DNA of 64,000 nt from JAZSQZ01 sp045538175 (GCA_045538175.1 JAZSQZ010000147.1:1-64000); one strand, 5' to 3'. Counted from the stretch's first letter, positions 24,458-33,867 are shown. Made by a program: numbers and translations. The notes: a model not told the origin generated them from the sequence alone.

Positions 24458-25555
24458 AATTTCTATAACGGGAAAAAAGAAAAGAAGAAAAGAAAGCCTA
24501 GGGTCGCAATTCTTTTTAGGATAACGGCTTGTTTTTTGGTGCTTTCTTTTTTGATTTTATCTCCTGCATTTTTGTTTGATAGAAATTTATACAAACAAGA
24601 TATAAACGAATTTTTTAATATGAACTTAGACACAACGGTTTTGTCTTTGGTACACGTTGAAACTTTTGAAGGTAGTTTGAGTTCAAGGGTAAAATATTTA
24701 GAAAAACAAATTGCACTTTTCAACAAAACAAAAAAAGATGTTTATGTTACAGTAAAAACTTTAACCCCTGAAGAATTAAAAACAAATTTTGAAAAAGATT
24801 TTTGTGATATTGTATCTTTCGGGTTTGGTGTTGGAGAAATTTTAAAAGAAAATTTGGTGGAACTTAAAAACATAAAAATAAAAAAAGAGTTTTTGAATTC
24901 TGCTAAGGTTGATAACAAAATTTTAGCGTACCCTTATTCTTTTGGTGGATATGTTGCAATCACAAGAGAAACAAATTTAAGTGACAAAAATATAGGGGAG
25001 ATTACAATAAAAGATAAAAACAAAAAAAAATATTCTTTAGGGTTTGCAAAAAATGGTTTTATAAATATTGCAGGTGCTTTGACAAAAAATAATATTTCAA
25101 CTCCTAAAAATTTGTTTTATGAAAATAACTTATCAACATATAAGATGTACGAAAACTTTTTATCAAACAAGTTTGCAACACTTGTCGGCACAACACGTGA
25201 TGTTGTAAGGTGTAAGGATAGAGAAATTAAAGGAAGTTTAACTTCTTGTTGTTATAAATATCTTGGTGGTTATACAGACCTTGTGCAATATATGGGGATA
25301 ACTTCTACAAACTTAAAAAAGATTGCAATAGCTCAAGAATTTTTAGAGTTTATGCTAAAAGAAGAAAATCAAAAAAGTTTAAACAAAGTTGGTTTGTTTT
25401 CGTGTGTTGTAGATAACATATATACCGAAGGATATCTAAAAGAATTTGAAGAAGTTTTATCAAAGGACCTTGTTGTGCCAAACGCCTTTTTATCTACAAA
25501 AGAGATAGAGAATTTAAAGATGGAAGATTTCAAAAAGGTTGTATATGAAATTTAG
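24446..25555 (+). CDS. Extracellular solute-binding protein-like, membrane-anchored
   Basis: 369 residues. A Lys/Arg-rich cytoplasmic start, one membrane segment at about 20-45, then a periplasmic-binding-protein-like domain: LSLVHVETFEGSLSSRVKYL, a PYSFGGYVAITRE strand and a C-terminal FLEFMLKEENQKSLNKVG helix, all typical of Clostridia family 1 solute-binding proteins. There is no lipobox, and no permease or ATPase genes are adjacent, so it may have been repurposed. The start is uncertain because no good ribosome binding site precedes ATG. It overlaps murB by 11 bases. Confidence 0.75.
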   Translation: MHIFNFYNGKKEKKKRKPRVAILFRITACFLVLSFLILSPAFLFDRNLYKQDINEFFNMNLDTTVLSLVHVETFEGSLSSRVKYLEKQIALFNKTKKDVYVTVKTLTPEELKTNFEKDFCDIVSFGFGVGEILKENLVELKNIKIKKEFLNSAKVDNKILAYPYSFGGYVAITRETNLSDKNIGEITIKDKNKKKYSLGFAKNGFINIAGALTKNNISTPKNLFYENNLSTYKMYENFLSNKFATLVGTTRDVVRCKDREIKGSLTSCCYKYLGGYTDLVQYMGITSTNLKKIAIAQEFLEFMLKEENQKSLNKVGLFSCVVDNIYTEGYLKEFEEVLSKDLVVPNAFLSTKEIENLKMEDFKKVVYEI

Positions 25556-26537
25556 AAGATTTGAAAAGTTTTTAAAAGAAAATGGTGTTGAATATAAAAA
25601 GGACGAGAGCATAAAAAATCATACATCAATTAAGATAGGTGGCAGGGTTAAGTTTTATATTGAAATAAAAAATATAAAAACTTTGCAAAGTATAAAAGCA
25701 AAGTGTGATAGGTTGAAAATAAAAACATTTATAATAGGCAACGGTACAAATCTTGTTTTTAGTGATAAGGACCTAAAAATTGTTATACTTAAACTAAAAT
25801 TCAACCACTTAAAAAAGAATAAAAATTTTATAACCGCAGGGGCAGGTGTAAATTTATTTTCGCTAAATATATTTGCAAAACAAAACAGTTTGTCTGGTCT
25901 TGAGTGGAGTTATGGCATACCGGGTTGTGTTGGTGGTGCAATTGTTATGAATGCAGGAAGTTTTGGTGGCGAAATAAAAGATGTTGTTTTATCGGTAAAA
26001 GTTTTAGACGAAGAAGGAAAAATAAAAACACTCTTAAATAAAGAAATGGGATTTGGGTACAGAAAGAGTATTTTTCAAGAAAAACAATACATAATACTTG
26101 AAGCAAAGTTTTGTTTAAGTGAAGGAAATGAAGAAAATATTTTTAATAAGTGTCAATCAAACTTAGATAAAAGAAAACTAAATCAACCTTATGATAAGTT
26201 TAGTGCAGGCAGTGTTTTTAAAAAAGTTGATAACATTTCTTCTTGGAAGTTTATTGACGAACTTGGTTTTAGGGGGTATAAAGTTGGTGGTGCGATGGTT
26301 TCAAGAAAACATTGTGGGTTTATAGTAAATGTTCAAAATGCCAAATTTTATGATGTTTTAAAAATTATTTATGAAATTAAAAAGACAGTTTACAAAAAGT
26401 TTGGTATAATACTAGAAGAAGAAATACAATTTGTTGGAGATATCAATGGACATTTTAGGCGATTATCACACACATACAGTTTACAGCAGAAAGAAATGGT
26501 GTCTAAAAAAGCATGCAAAAGGAACTTTGGAAGATAA
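25545..26537 (+). CDS. murB: UDP-N-acetylenolpyruvoylglucosamine reductase
   Basis: 330 residues. FAD-dependent reduction giving UDP-MurNAc for peptidoglycan. FAD-binding motifs IGNGTNLVFSD and GLEWSYGIPGCVGGAIVMNA are clear; FGYRKSIF, the proton-donor Ser in SAGSVFKK and the C-terminal Glu region LEEEIQFVG are present. The family normally ends at about that point, but here the frame continues about 30 residues through the beginning of the PHP gene. The ATG at 25545 is preferred; it follows AAAAAGG and overlaps the upstream gene. Confidence 0.95.
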   Translation: MKFRRFEKFLKENGVEYKKDESIKNHTSIKIGGRVKFYIEIKNIKTLQSIKAKCDRLKIKTFIIGNGTNLVFSDKDLKIVILKLKFNHLKKNKNFITAGAGVNLFSLNIFAKQNSLSGLEWSYGIPGCVGGAIVMNAGSFGGEIKDVVLSVKVLDEEGKIKTLLNKEMGFGYRKSIFQEKQYIILEAKFCLSEGNEENIFNKCQSNLDKRKLNQPYDKFSAGSVFKKVDNISSWKFIDELGFRGYKVGGAMVSRKHCGFIVNVQNAKFYDVLKIIYEIKKTVYKKFGIILEEEIQFVGDINGHFRRLSHTYSLQQKEMVSKKACKRNFGR

Positions 26538-27225
26538 TGTTAAAAGAGCAAGTGAGTTGGGTTTAAAAGAAATTGCACTAACTGACCACGGCTTTAATCA
26601 CAAAATCTTTGGCACATACAGAAAGCGTCTTCCTATGTTAAAAGAAGAAGTAAAAAGATTATCTGAAAAATATAATATAAATGTTTTACTTGGTGTTGAA
26701 GCAAACTTTATTTCAACCGACGGCACAATTGATGTTGTTGAAAGTGATATGGAATACCTTGATATTGTTCTTTGTGGATTTCACGAAATTGTAAAAGCAA
26801 AGTCAATTAAAGACAAATTCAAATTGTGGTATTTTCACTACCTTTATGCAATTTTGGGTCTTTCAAAAAAGAGAATTGCCATAAACACACAAACAGTTGT
26901 AAATGCTGTTGAAAATAATAATATAGATGTTTTGACACACTTAAATGCAAAAATGAGAGTGGACCCTATAAAGGTTGCTGAAGCTTGCATAAAGAAGGGA
27001 ACACTTATTGAACTTAATACAAAGCATTTTAAGTTGAGCGACGAAGATATTGTGACTATGGCAAAAATGGGTGCAAAATTTATTGTTGATTCCGATGCGC
27101 ATAGTCCAAAAAGAATTGCCGATTTTGAACTTGCAAGAGATGTTATAAAAAGAACGGGCATTGAGAAGTCGGTTGTAAACTTAAATGGTTTGCCTGAATT
27201 TATAAACTACAAAAGGAAAAAATAA
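26446..27225 (+). CDS. PHP-domain metal-dependent phosphoesterase
   Basis: 259 residues. PHP motifs in order: DYHTHTVYS at the N-terminus, ALTDHGF, GVEANF, LCGFHE, LTHLN and VDSDAHSP, which together hold the metal-binding His/Asp/Glu set. This is the histidinol-phosphatase/YcdX-like group; the true substrate is unknown. GGAGA lies 6 bases before the ATG. Its first 92 bases lie in another frame inside the end of murB. A PHP gene between murB and whiA is common in Clostridia, which supports the assignment. Confidence 0.88.
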   Translation: MDILGDYHTHTVYSRKKWCLKKHAKGTLEDNVKRASELGLKEIALTDHGFNHKIFGTYRKRLPMLKEEVKRLSEKYNINVLLGVEANFISTDGTIDVVESDMEYLDIVLCGFHEIVKAKSIKDKFKLWYFHYLYAILGLSKKRIAINTQTVVNAVENNNIDVLTHLNAKMRVDPIKVAEACIKKGTLIELNTKHFKLSDEDIVTMAKMGAKFIVDSDAHSPKRIADFELARDVIKRTGIEKSVVNLNGLPEFINYKRKK

Positions 27226-27228
27226 GAT

Positions 27229-28209
27229 ATGTCATTTGCACACGAGGCAAAATTAGAAGTTTTAAAAACAGTTTGTGAAAACGAGTGTTGTAAACTTGCA
27301 GAACTTTCTGCAATAATTCACTCTTGTGGAGAGCTTACCAAAAGGGGAAGTGAGTTTTTTATTGAACTTAAAACCGATATGGAAGGCATATATGATATTG
27401 TAAACGATGGACTTAATCGTTTGTATGGAGAGTCTGCAGAAATTACGCTTGATGACGACACAAACATAAACAAATCAGTTAGATATATCATAAAACTCCC
27501 ACAAGAATGCACAGAACAATTGATGTTTGATTGTGGTATTGCAAAAAGAAATATAGACAATCACTTAGAATTGATTCAAGGTATTGATGAGCATATGGTT
27601 GAAAGTGATTGTTGTGCGATGGCATACATCAAAGGTGTTTTTATCACAAGTTCAACAGCAAGTATTGTTTTAGATGAAAACGCAACAAAGAAAACCCTTA
27701 GTGGTTATCATTGGGAATTTGTTTTTTCAACTGAGCAATTTGCAGATGATTTTTCAAGTTTGTTGTTTAGATATGGAATTACAAACAGAAAAAATAGAAG
27801 AAAGAATTTAGTAATTTTATATATAAAAGAAGCTGAAGTTGTAAGTGACTTACTTGCTTGTGTTGGTGCTTTTAAGAGCGTTTTAAAGTTACAGAGCGAA
27901 ATGACACTAAGGCAAGTTAGAAACAACATCAACAGACAAAACAACTGTATTAGCGCAAACATTTCAAAAACAGTTAATGCAAGTGTTAGACAAATGGCAG
28001 CGATAAAAAAGATTCAAGAAACAATAGGGATAAAATCGCTTCCACAAAACCTTCAGGAGTTATGTTTAGTTAGACTTGCAAACCCAGAAGAGCCACTTAT
28101 AAACTTGACAAAACTCGTAACTTTCCCTATAACTAAGAGTGGCATAAATCATCAATTTAGAAAAATTGTTTCTATTGCTAATGATATTGAACAAAAGGAT
28201 AACCAATGA
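27229..28209 (+). CDS. whiA: DNA-binding protein WhiA
   Basis: 326 residues. N-terminal domain derived from LAGLIDADG homing endonucleases (SFAHEAKLEVL, CCKLAELSAIIHSCG, CAMAYIKGVFITSSTAS) and a C-terminal helix-turn-helix (LPQNLQELCLVRLANPEEPLINL split across it). It influences cell division and chromosome segregation in Bacillota and sporulation in Actinobacteria. It starts 3 bases after the PHP gene. The usual neighbours rapZ and yvcK are missing. The stop overlaps the dnaE start (ATGA). Confidence 0.95.
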   Translation: MSFAHEAKLEVLKTVCENECCKLAELSAIIHSCGELTKRGSEFFIELKTDMEGIYDIVNDGLNRLYGESAEITLDDDTNINKSVRYIIKLPQECTEQLMFDCGIAKRNIDNHLELIQGIDEHMVESDCCAMAYIKGVFITSSTASIVLDENATKKTLSGYHWEFVFSTEQFADDFSSLLFRYGITNRKNRRKNLVILYIKEAEVVSDLLACVGAFKSVLKLQSEMTLRQVRNNINRQNNCISANISKTVNASVRQMAAIKKIQETIGIKSLPQNLQELCLVRLANPEEPLINLTKLVTFPITKSGINHQFRKIVSIANDIEQKDNQ

Positions 28210-31200
28210 AAGAATTTGTACACTTACACGTCCATACCGAATATAGCTTATTAGATGGTGCTGCACGTATCGATAAACTTGTAAAAGTTTGTAAAGAATA
28301 TGGTATGCCTGCTTGCGCAATCACAGACCACGGAAATATGTATGGTTGTGTGGCTTTTTATGATGCTTGTAAAAAAGCTGGTATAAAGCCAATTTTTGGT
28401 TGTGAATTTTATGTTGCAGACGACTTAAAAGTAAAGCAAGGCAAAACAAAGTTAGCTCACCTTGTTCTTCTTGCAAAAAACAGGACAGGTTATCTAAACC
28501 TTTCTAAAATGAACACAATTGCCTTCCGTGAAGGATTTTATTATAAACCAAGAATAGACTATAAAACCTTGCAAGAAAATAGCGAAGGTATTGTTTGCTT
28601 GAGCGCCTGTCTTGCAGGAGATGTACAACAACTTATTTTAAACAGACAATACGACGAAGCAGAAAAACTTGTTTTATGGTTTAAAGACTTGTTTAAGGAC
28701 GATTTTTATATCGAACTTCAAAATCATAACTTACCAGAACAACTTGAAGTAAATGTTACTTTAAGAGAACTTGCAAAAAAACACAATATCAAAACAGTTG
28801 CAACAAACGACGTTCACTATATCTATAAAGAAGATGCTGAAACACAAGATGTTTTGATGTGCGTACAAATGGGTAAAACTATTGATGACCCATCAAGATT
28901 GAAGTTTTCAACAAACGAGTTTTATCTTAAAACTTATGACGAAATGGCAGAAGCTTTGCCAGCTGATTTAGATGCACTTGATACAACAATCGAGATTGCA
29001 AACAAGTGTAACTATTCTTTTGAAGAAGACCATATCGATAAAAATATGTATATGTTCCCAAACTTCGTTCCACCAAATGGTATGGATTGTCCGGAATATT
29101 TAAAGAAATTAACCGAAGAAGGTTTAATTAGAAGGTATGGAGAAGTTACACCTACAATTCGTGATAGAGTTGATAGGGAACTTGGTGTTATTATCGGTCA
29201 AGGATTTGCTCAATATTTCTTAACTGTTCAAGACTATATCTCGGCAGCAAGAAAAATGGGTATTCCTGTAGGACCTGGTCGTGGTAGTGGTGCAGGTTCT
29301 GTTGTAGCATATGCAATCGGTATTACAAACATCGACCCATTTAAGTACGATTTACTTTTTGAAAGATTCTTGCACACAGAAAGGGTAACAGCACCCGACT
29401 TTGACGTTGACTTTGCTGATGATAGAAGACAAGAAGTTATCGACTATGTTAGAAATAAATATGGCGAAGACAAAGTTGTAAAGATTGTAACTTTTGGTTG
29501 TATGCAAGCTAAAAACGCTATCAAAGACGTTGGTAGGGTTTTAAGAGTGCCTTATGCAGAGCTTGATAAAGTTACAAAGGCAATTCCAAATATTTCTGCA
29601 AAACACCACGATGTTATTAAAAAAGCATTTGGTTTTTATAAAGCAAAAGAAGGGGATAAAGATTTCGGTGTAGAATATGCCGTCCCTGAACTTGTTGAAG
29701 CATATAACAACAGTAATGACATTAAAAGAGTTGTTGATATTGCTATGAAGCTTGAAGGTATGCCAAGACAAACTTCAACACATGCTTGCGGTGTTGTTGT
29801 TGCTTGTGGTGACCTTATTAAATTTATGCCATTATCAAGAAATGGCGAAGATATTACAACACAATACAGTTTTGCTGATATCGAAAGATTAGGGCATCTT
29901 AAGATGGACTTCTTGGGCCTTCGAAACTTAAATGATATTCAAAAATGTATTCAATATGTAAAAGCAAATCACGGGGTTGATATCGATTTTGAAAATTGTA
30001 CTTATGACGACCCTGCTGTATTTAAGTTGATTTCAACAGGAAACACAAAAGGTATATTCCAAATTGAAAGTGGTGGTTTCCAAAAGTTTATGAGAGAATT
30101 GCAACCATCTTGTATTGAAGATATTGTTGCTGCCGTTTCTCTTTATCGTCCAGGACCTATGGATTCTATTCCAAGGTATGTTCAAAACAAACACAATCCT
30201 GAAAGCACAACTTACGACCACCCAATTTTAGAGCCAATTCTTAAAGTTACCTATGGTTGTATTGTTTATCAAGAACAAGTTATGAGAATTGTTCAAGATA
30301 TGGCAGGGTACACCCTTGGTCAAGCTGATATGGTTCGTCGTATGATGGGTAAAAAGAAGATGGATGCTATGATTGCAGAAAGACAAGTCTTCTTACATGG
30401 TAGACCTGCAGAAAACGGCAAGACTGCAATTGACGGTGCTCTAAAACGTGGCGTACCAGAAGATGTTGCAAACAAAGTTTGGAGCGAGATGGAAAGTTTT
30501 GCCTCATATGCGTTTAACAAATCCCACGCTGCAGCATACTCATATATCACTTATCAAACAGCATACCTTAAGTGTTATTATGAACCAGAGTTTTTGACAA
30601 GTATCTTAAACAACCGTATCACAAGTGCTGACGAAATCAAAAACTATGTGGCTTATGCCAAAGAAGAAAAGATTGAAGTTTTACCACCCGATATTAACCT
30701 TAGCGAAACATATTTCTCAGTTAAAGATGGTAAAATTCGTTTTGGTCTTGCTGCACTTAAAAATGTTGGTATCAGCGTTGTTGATACAATTATTGCAGAA
30801 AGACGACAAAATGGAGATTATAAAGACCTACAAGATTTTATAAACCGACTTGATGGTCAAGCCTTAAACAAAAGATGTGTCGAAAGTATGATTTTAAGTG
30901 GCGCATTTGATTGTTTTAAAGTAAAAAGATCTCAAATGATGAATGTTTACGAACTTATAATCGATAGAGTTTCAAGGGACAGAAAAAACCGTGCGACCGG
31001 TCAGATTGATATGTTTGGTGGTGGTATGGGTGTGCCTTCAATTGAAAACAATATTGATTATCCAAACATTTCAGAATATAGCGACCAAACAAAATTAAAA
31101 TTTGAAAAACAAGTGGTCGGCACATATATCTCTGGACACCCACTTGATAACTATATTGACAAACTTGCAAAGTTCAATTTCAATTCTTCAATGATAAAAG

Positions 31201-31796
31201 AAGAAACCGAAGATGAAGAAATGATGGTCGAAGAAGATGGCGAAAATCTTTCGGCTGTTGAAGAAAATGAACTTAAAGATGGTATGCAAGTAAGTTGTGG
31301 TGGGGTATTGTCCGAAATCAAAAAGGTTTTAACAAAAACAAACAACAAAGAAATGGCAATACTAAAGATTGAAGACTTGTACGGCAACTTTGATGTTATG
31401 CTTGTACCAAATGTTTATGATAAGTATAAGCACAAACTTACAGAAGATGCGCTTGTGTCAGTCTATGGCAAACTTTCAATGCGTGATGGCGAAAGACCTA
31501 TTATTGTTGTAAGCAATCTTAATTTCTGGGCTATTGATGAAAGTGAGCCACAGGAATTAAAAGAAGAGAAAAAAGAAGTTTCCAAAACTTTATATTTAAG
31601 GTATAATACACAAGACGGAACAATCCACCCACAAATCTTATCAATTTTAAGAAACTATGTAGGTGGCACTCCGGTTATAATTAAGTGTACAGGTTTAGAT
31701 AAAAGTTTTAAACTTTCTTTCAAAACTAATGCAAATAATTATCTTTTAAATGAATTAAATGCTATACTATCTGAAGAAGATATAAAATTGGTATAA
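28206..31796 (+). CDS. dnaE: DNA polymerase III subunit alpha
   Basis: 1,196 residues. N-terminal PHP domain (HLHVHTEYS at about 6-14, TDHGNM), polymerase palm with PDFDVDFAD holding two catalytic Asp and KMDFLGLRNL with the third, PGPMDSIPRY and EQVMRI in the fingers, then a helix-hairpin-helix region, an OB-fold near the C-terminus and a short C-terminal tail. The domain order is DnaE rather than PolC. It overlaps whiA by 4 bases and is followed by pfkA after 10 bases. Confidence 0.97.
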   Translation: MKEFVHLHVHTEYSLLDGAARIDKLVKVCKEYGMPACAITDHGNMYGCVAFYDACKKAGIKPIFGCEFYVADDLKVKQGKTKLAHLVLLAKNRTGYLNLSKMNTIAFREGFYYKPRIDYKTLQENSEGIVCLSACLAGDVQQLILNRQYDEAEKLVLWFKDLFKDDFYIELQNHNLPEQLEVNVTLRELAKKHNIKTVATNDVHYIYKEDAETQDVLMCVQMGKTIDDPSRLKFSTNEFYLKTYDEMAEALPADLDALDTTIEIANKCNYSFEEDHIDKNMYMFPNFVPPNGMDCPEYLKKLTEEGLIRRYGEVTPTIRDRVDRELGVIIGQGFAQYFLTVQDYISAARKMGIPVGPGRGSGAGSVVAYAIGITNIDPFKYDLLFERFLHTERVTAPDFDVDFADDRRQEVIDYVRNKYGEDKVVKIVTFGCMQAKNAIKDVGRVLRVPYAELDKVTKAIPNISAKHHDVIKKAFGFYKAKEGDKDFGVEYAVPELVEAYNNSNDIKRVVDIAMKLEGMPRQTSTHACGVVVACGDLIKFMPLSRNGEDITTQYSFADIERLGHLKMDFLGLRNLNDIQKCIQYVKANHGVDIDFENCTYDDPAVFKLISTGNTKGIFQIESGGFQKFMRELQPSCIEDIVAAVSLYRPGPMDSIPRYVQNKHNPESTTYDHPILEPILKVTYGCIVYQEQVMRIVQDMAGYTLGQADMVRRMMGKKKMDAMIAERQVFLHGRPAENGKTAIDGALKRGVPEDVANKVWSEMESFASYAFNKSHAAAYSYITYQTAYLKCYYEPEFLTSILNNRITSADEIKNYVAYAKEEKIEVLPPDINLSETYFSVKDGKIRFGLAALKNVGISVVDTIIAERRQNGDYKDLQDFINRLDGQALNKRCVESMILSGAFDCFKVKRSQMMNVYELIIDRVSRDRKNRATGQIDMFGGGMGVPSIENNIDYPNISEYSDQTKLKFEKQVVGTYISGHPLDNYIDKLAKFNFNSSMIKEETEDEEMMVEEDGENLSAVEENELKDGMQVSCGGVLSEIKKVLTKTNNKEMAILKIEDLYGNFDVMLVPNVYDKYKHKLTEDALVSVYGKLSMRDGERPIIVVSNLNFWAIDESEPQELKEEKKEVSKTLYLRYNTQDGTIHPQILSILRNYVGGTPVIIKCTGLDKSFKLSFKTNANNYLLNELNAILSEEDIKLV

Positions 31797-31806
31797 GGAG
31801 TTTTTT

Positions 31807-32772
31807 ATGGTTATTGACAGAATTGCAGTTTTAACAAGTGGTGGCGACTCACAAGGTATGAATGCCGCTGTCAGTATTATTGTACGTGTTGCAACACAAA
31901 AAGGAATCGAAGTGCTTGGTGTCAAAGATGGCTACCAAGGTTTAATTGATGACAATTTTGTTGTTCTAACAAATGAAGATGTTGCAGCAATTTCTCATCT
32001 TGGGGGAACATATTTAGGTACTGCAAGGTGTGAAGCATTTAAGACTCAAGAAGGTGTTGAGAAGGGTATTGAAAACTTAAAGAAAAGAAAATGTGATGCT
32101 CTTATTGTTATCGGTGGTGATGGCTCATTTAAAGGTGTTTGTGCATTTAACAAATATCGTATCAAAACCATTGCAATCCCTGCAACAATTGATAACGATA
32201 TTTCATACACCGATAGGTGCCTTGGATTTGATACTGCTGTAAACAATGCAGTTCAATCTATCGAAAGTATCAAACAAACTATGGCAGCCCTAAACAGATG
32301 TTCAATCATCGAAGTTATGGGTAGACATTGTGGCGATATCGCTCTATATAGTGCAAGTGCGGCTGCAGCAGATGTTTTGGCTTTACCTGAAATGCCAATT
32401 ACCGAAGAAGAACTTATCGAAAAAATTGCAAAAGCAATTGAGAACGGTAAAAAAAGCCCAACCGTTATTGTGGCTGAGCATATGTTTGATGTAGAAAAAT
32501 TAGCAAAGAAAGTTCAAGAAAAATTAAACATTGAAACCAAATCTTGTGTTTTAGGATATATTCAAAGGGGTGGTTCTCCATCAGTTTATGATAGAACCCT
32601 TGCTGTTCAAATGGGCGTTAGAGCAGTTGACCTTGTTTCTCGTGGCGAATTTAACAGAGCCATCGGTATTAAGGGTCACACTGTTATTGATGTCGATATG
32701 GAAACAGCCCTAAATTCAGAAACTAATTTCAATTATGACTTGCTTAATATTTTTATCAATATGAATTCTTAA
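31807..32772 (+). CDS. pfkA: ATP-dependent 6-phosphofructokinase
   Basis: 321 residues, normal for bacterial PfkA. Phosphorylates fructose 6-phosphate in glycolysis. TSGGDSQGMNAAV (usually GGDAPGMN), GTARC, IGGDGSFKG with Gly after the GGD (the ATP-type rather than pyrophosphate-type residue), PATIDNDI and MGRHCGDIAL are the signature blocks. The S-Q in place of A-P in the first loop is a small departure. AAGGAG precedes ATG. The 3' end overlaps the convergent gene by 4 bases and no terminator is seen. Confidence 0.95.
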   Translation: MVIDRIAVLTSGGDSQGMNAAVSIIVRVATQKGIEVLGVKDGYQGLIDDNFVVLTNEDVAAISHLGGTYLGTARCEAFKTQEGVEKGIENLKKRKCDALIVIGGDGSFKGVCAFNKYRIKTIAIPATIDNDISYTDRCLGFDTAVNNAVQSIESIKQTMAALNRCSIIEVMGRHCGDIALYSASAAAADVLALPEMPITEEELIEKIAKAIENGKKSPTVIVAEHMFDVEKLAKKVQEKLNIETKSCVLGYIQRGGSPSVYDRTLAVQMGVRAVDLVSRGEFNRAIGIKGHTVIDVDMETALNSETNFNYDLLNIFINMNS

Positions 32773-33032
32773 TAGTTAGATGCTTCTTCTATTACGAATT
32801 TATCAAAGTCAATCGGCTCTGGAAAATCTTGTGATAAAAATGTAGCATTGTTAAAATTAACATAATGAAATTCGTGTTTTGATAAAATAATAGGAGTGCA
32901 AATATCAAGCGCTTCACATATATCACTAATATAATCAAAGAAATGATTTAAGTCGAATTTTTCAGGATTTTCGTAAATCATATCTTTGATTATTTTTTCT
33001 TCTGTTAAAACTTTAGCCCAAATTCTTACCAT
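32769..33032 (-). CDS. Conserved hypothetical protein, 87 residues
   Basis: A small, acidic, soluble protein that starts VRIWAKVLTEEKIIKD and has a KHEFHYVNFNNATF then DFDKF pattern, resembling a family of unknown function common in Clostridia. AAAGGAA lies 8 bases before the ATG on the minus strand. It is convergent with pfkA, overlapping it by 4 bases, and divergent from greA. Function unknown. Confidence 0.75.
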   Translation of the reverse strand: MVRIWAKVLTEEKIIKDMIYENPEKFDLNHFFDYISDICEALDICTPIILSKHEFHYVNFNNATFLSQDFPEPIDFDKFVIEEASNY

Positions 33033-33053
33033 AATTAAAATTCCTTTTGGGTT

Positions 33054-33082
33054 AGTTTAACACTTTTTGTTTTGTTTGTCTA
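33054..33082 (-). promoter_or_regulatory. Possible promoter of the 87-residue gene
   Basis: Minus strand TAGACA, 17-base spacer, TAAACT; moderate matches only. Confidence 0.4.
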
Positions 33083-33187
33083 AAAAAATAGCATATTAAA
33101 AACTTTTTAGCATATAATACAAAACAACCGTTTTATTTTTAATTGTTGCAAAATGAAACAAAAAACGGAAATTATCTTAAAAATCAC

Positions 33188-33216
33188 TTGACAATTTGGT
33201 CTATCGTGATTATAAT
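33188..33216 (+). promoter_or_regulatory. greA promoter, perfect consensus
   Basis: TTGACA, 17-base spacer, TATAAT. Transcription would begin near 33222. Confidence 0.88.
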
Positions 33217-33221
33217 TCCTT

Positions 33222-33336
33222 AATGATTTTAATAGATGCGAAAATCATTTAGGAGTATTGCGTTTTGCGATATTTTTATTTTTTACTATTTAGACATCTT
33301 TTGCAAACTTAGTTTGCATATTTGGAGGGTACAAAA
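33222..33336 (+). promoter_or_regulatory. greA leader with stem-loops
   Basis: About 115 untranslated bases. A perfect 8-bp repeat ATGATTTT / AAAATCAT (33223-33230 and 33241-33248) begins at the predicted first base of the RNA. A short GC-poor one lies at about 33256-33271, and TGCAAAC / GTTTGCA (33302-33318) lies just upstream of the ribosome binding site GGAGGG (33324-33329). No known riboswitch is recognised. Upstream of the promoter, 33083-33187 holds nothing I can assign. Confidence 0.45.
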
Positions 33337-33813
33337 ATGGCAGAAGTTATTTTGACAAAAGAGGGATATAAGGCCCTTGAAGAAAGACTTTATTATCTTA
33401 AAGCCGAAAAGAGAGAAGAAGTTGCAAAGAAAATTGGTGTTGCTCGTGAATTTGGCGATTTGAGTGAAAACTCAGAATATGATGCAGCTAAAGAAGAGCA
33501 AGCACAAGTAGAACAAGAAATTGCAGAAATCGAAGAAAAATTAAGACACGCACAAATCATCAATCAAAAGAAAGTTGACACAAGCAAAGTTTCAGCTGGT
33601 TGTTTTGTCAAACTTTTAGATTTAGATTTTGATGACACTTTTGAATATCAAATTATGGGTTCAACTGAAAGTGACCCTGCAAAAGGCATCATTTCAAACG
33701 AAAGTCCTGTAGGTCAAGCATTGATGGGTAAAAAGAAAGGTGAAACTGTTGAAGTTATCCTTCCTGAAAATAACTCAAAGATTAGACTTAAAGTCCTTGA
33801 TATTCACGCATAA
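33337..33813 (+). CDS. greA: Transcription elongation factor GreA
   Basis: 158 residues. N-terminal coiled coil (KEGYKALEERLYYLKAEKR, then EFGDLSENSEYDAAKEEQA) with the acidic tip D..E that enters the polymerase secondary channel, and a C-terminal FKBP-like domain (SNESPVGQALMGKKKGETV). It rescues backtracked RNA polymerase. ATG at 33337 follows GGAGGG by 7 bases; the in-frame ATG at 33322 overlaps that site. Confidence 0.97.
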   Translation: MAEVILTKEGYKALEERLYYLKAEKREEVAKKIGVAREFGDLSENSEYDAAKEEQAQVEQEIAEIEEKLRHAQIINQKKVDTSKVSAGCFVKLLDLDFDDTFEYQIMGSTESDPAKGIISNESPVGQALMGKKKGETVEVILPENNSKIRLKVLDIHA

Positions 33814-33821
33814 TTTTAAAA

Positions 33822-33857
33822 ATAAACTTCCTGTAGTTTGGGAAGTTTCTTTTTTTA
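33822..33857 (+). terminator. greA terminator
   Basis: AAACTTCC / GGAAGTTT stem with a 9-base loop and seven-T tail. Confidence 0.88.
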
Positions 33858-33867
33858 TAAAATAATG

